A stretch of DNA of 6,177 bases. It comes from DHVE2 group archaeon (GTDB lineage: Archaea; Thermoplasmatota; Thermoplasmata; Thermoplasmatales; Aciduliprofundaceae). The position numbers and the translations under genes were made by a program. The notes under the pieces were generated by a model that was given only the letters and a program-made list of their open reading frames with translations, ran no database searches and had not been told where the DNA came from. Below, in pieces: positions 5,856 to 6,177 of the stretch. The number at the start of each line of letters is the position of its first letter. The first letter of the stretch is position 1. The DNA is taken from positions 1 to 6,177 of the forward strand of contig JALSPD010000183.1 of NCBI GenBank assembly GCA_026986135.1, in the 5' to 3' direction.

Positions 5856-6177
5856 ACTTACGATAGATCTTGAAAAAAGAAAAAAGCAGAACTGGAAAAG
5901 CTACATCCCATTTGCTTTTACATTCATTTGGGCGCTCCTGCTCTTCCTATCACCTGCCCTCCTTCCGCCAGGATCAGTGTATCTCGGTAACGATGGGAAG
6001 GTGAGCATTCCCGATAATACCCCCTATATAAACAACCACATAAAAAACCCCGTTATTCGTGCTGTATACATTACAGGGGATTACATGTGTCATCAGCATG
6101 CCGATCGTTCCTTTTTTATTGCAGGGAACCAGATGCCGTACTGCGCAAGATGCACCGGTATCTTCCTGGGTCTGGCT
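5824..6177 (+). CDS. DUF2085 membrane protein, 3' end outside the window
   Basis: The first 118 residues are visible and the frame is still open at the window end. The preferred start is GTG 5824, giving a 32-bp overlap with pyrH in another frame; TTG 5848 is the alternative. A charged N-terminal stretch (LEKRKKQNWKS, 16-26) precedes a membrane helix at about 28-47, then a polar loop (50-80). The family signature follows: YMCHQHADRSFF (87-98), AGNQMP (100-105), and CARCTGIFLGLA (107-118), where the next helix probably begins. This Cys/His pattern (CHQ... then CxxC) is typical of DUF2085 membrane proteins. Their function is unknown; the conserved C89, H90, C107 and C110 could bind a metal or act in redox chemistry, but that is inference. 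The overlap with pyrH suggests translational coupling. Confidence 0.85.
   Translation, partial: MRISRELLLDELTIDLEKRKKQNWKSYIPFAFTFIWALLLFLSPALLPPGSVYLGNDGKVSIPDNTPYINNHIKNPVIRAVYITGDYMCHQHADRSFFIAGNQMPYCARCTGIFLGLA

Overview
The window looks like chromosomal DNA of a euryarchaeon. Supporting signs are TATA-like boxes about 25 bp upstream of starts, Shine-Dalgarno (SD) sequences of the GGTGAT/GGAGGTGA type, a promoter that points to a leaderless mRNA, a type II tRNA-Leu without an encoded CCA end, and an archaeal-type UMP kinase. The AT-rich core genes would suit Thermoplasmata-like lineages such as Aciduliprofundum (DHVE2), but this lineage guess is weak.

The window splits at the tRNA. Left side (1-2235): a large AT-rich gene, open at the window edge, for an unrecognised, mostly helical protein. 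It is followed by about 855 bp with no convincing gene, holding imperfect repeats and perhaps degraded coding remnants. Centre (2236-2431): tRNA-Leu(GAG) on the minus strand, then a 111-bp divergent spacer with TATA-like elements for the tRNA (minus) and for the first gene of the right-hand cluster (plus).

Right side (2432-6177): four plus-strand genes, closely packed. tldD and tldE encode the two subunits of the TldD/TldE metalloprotease. TldD keeps the HExxxH zinc motif and the late Cys; TldE lacks both. They are 5 bp apart and the tldE SD lies over the tldD stop. The UMP kinase gene pyrH follows after 32 bp. It has no SD but has a TATA-like element about 27 bp before its ATG, so it probably also has its own leaderless promoter. 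A DUF2085 membrane-protein gene overlaps the end of pyrH and runs off the window.

The right side is ordinary housekeeping DNA with informative start-site detail. I found no clearly new biological system. The least explained parts are the helical orphan protein and the decayed-looking spacer beside the tRNA 3' end, which together could be an accessory segment bounded by the tRNA.
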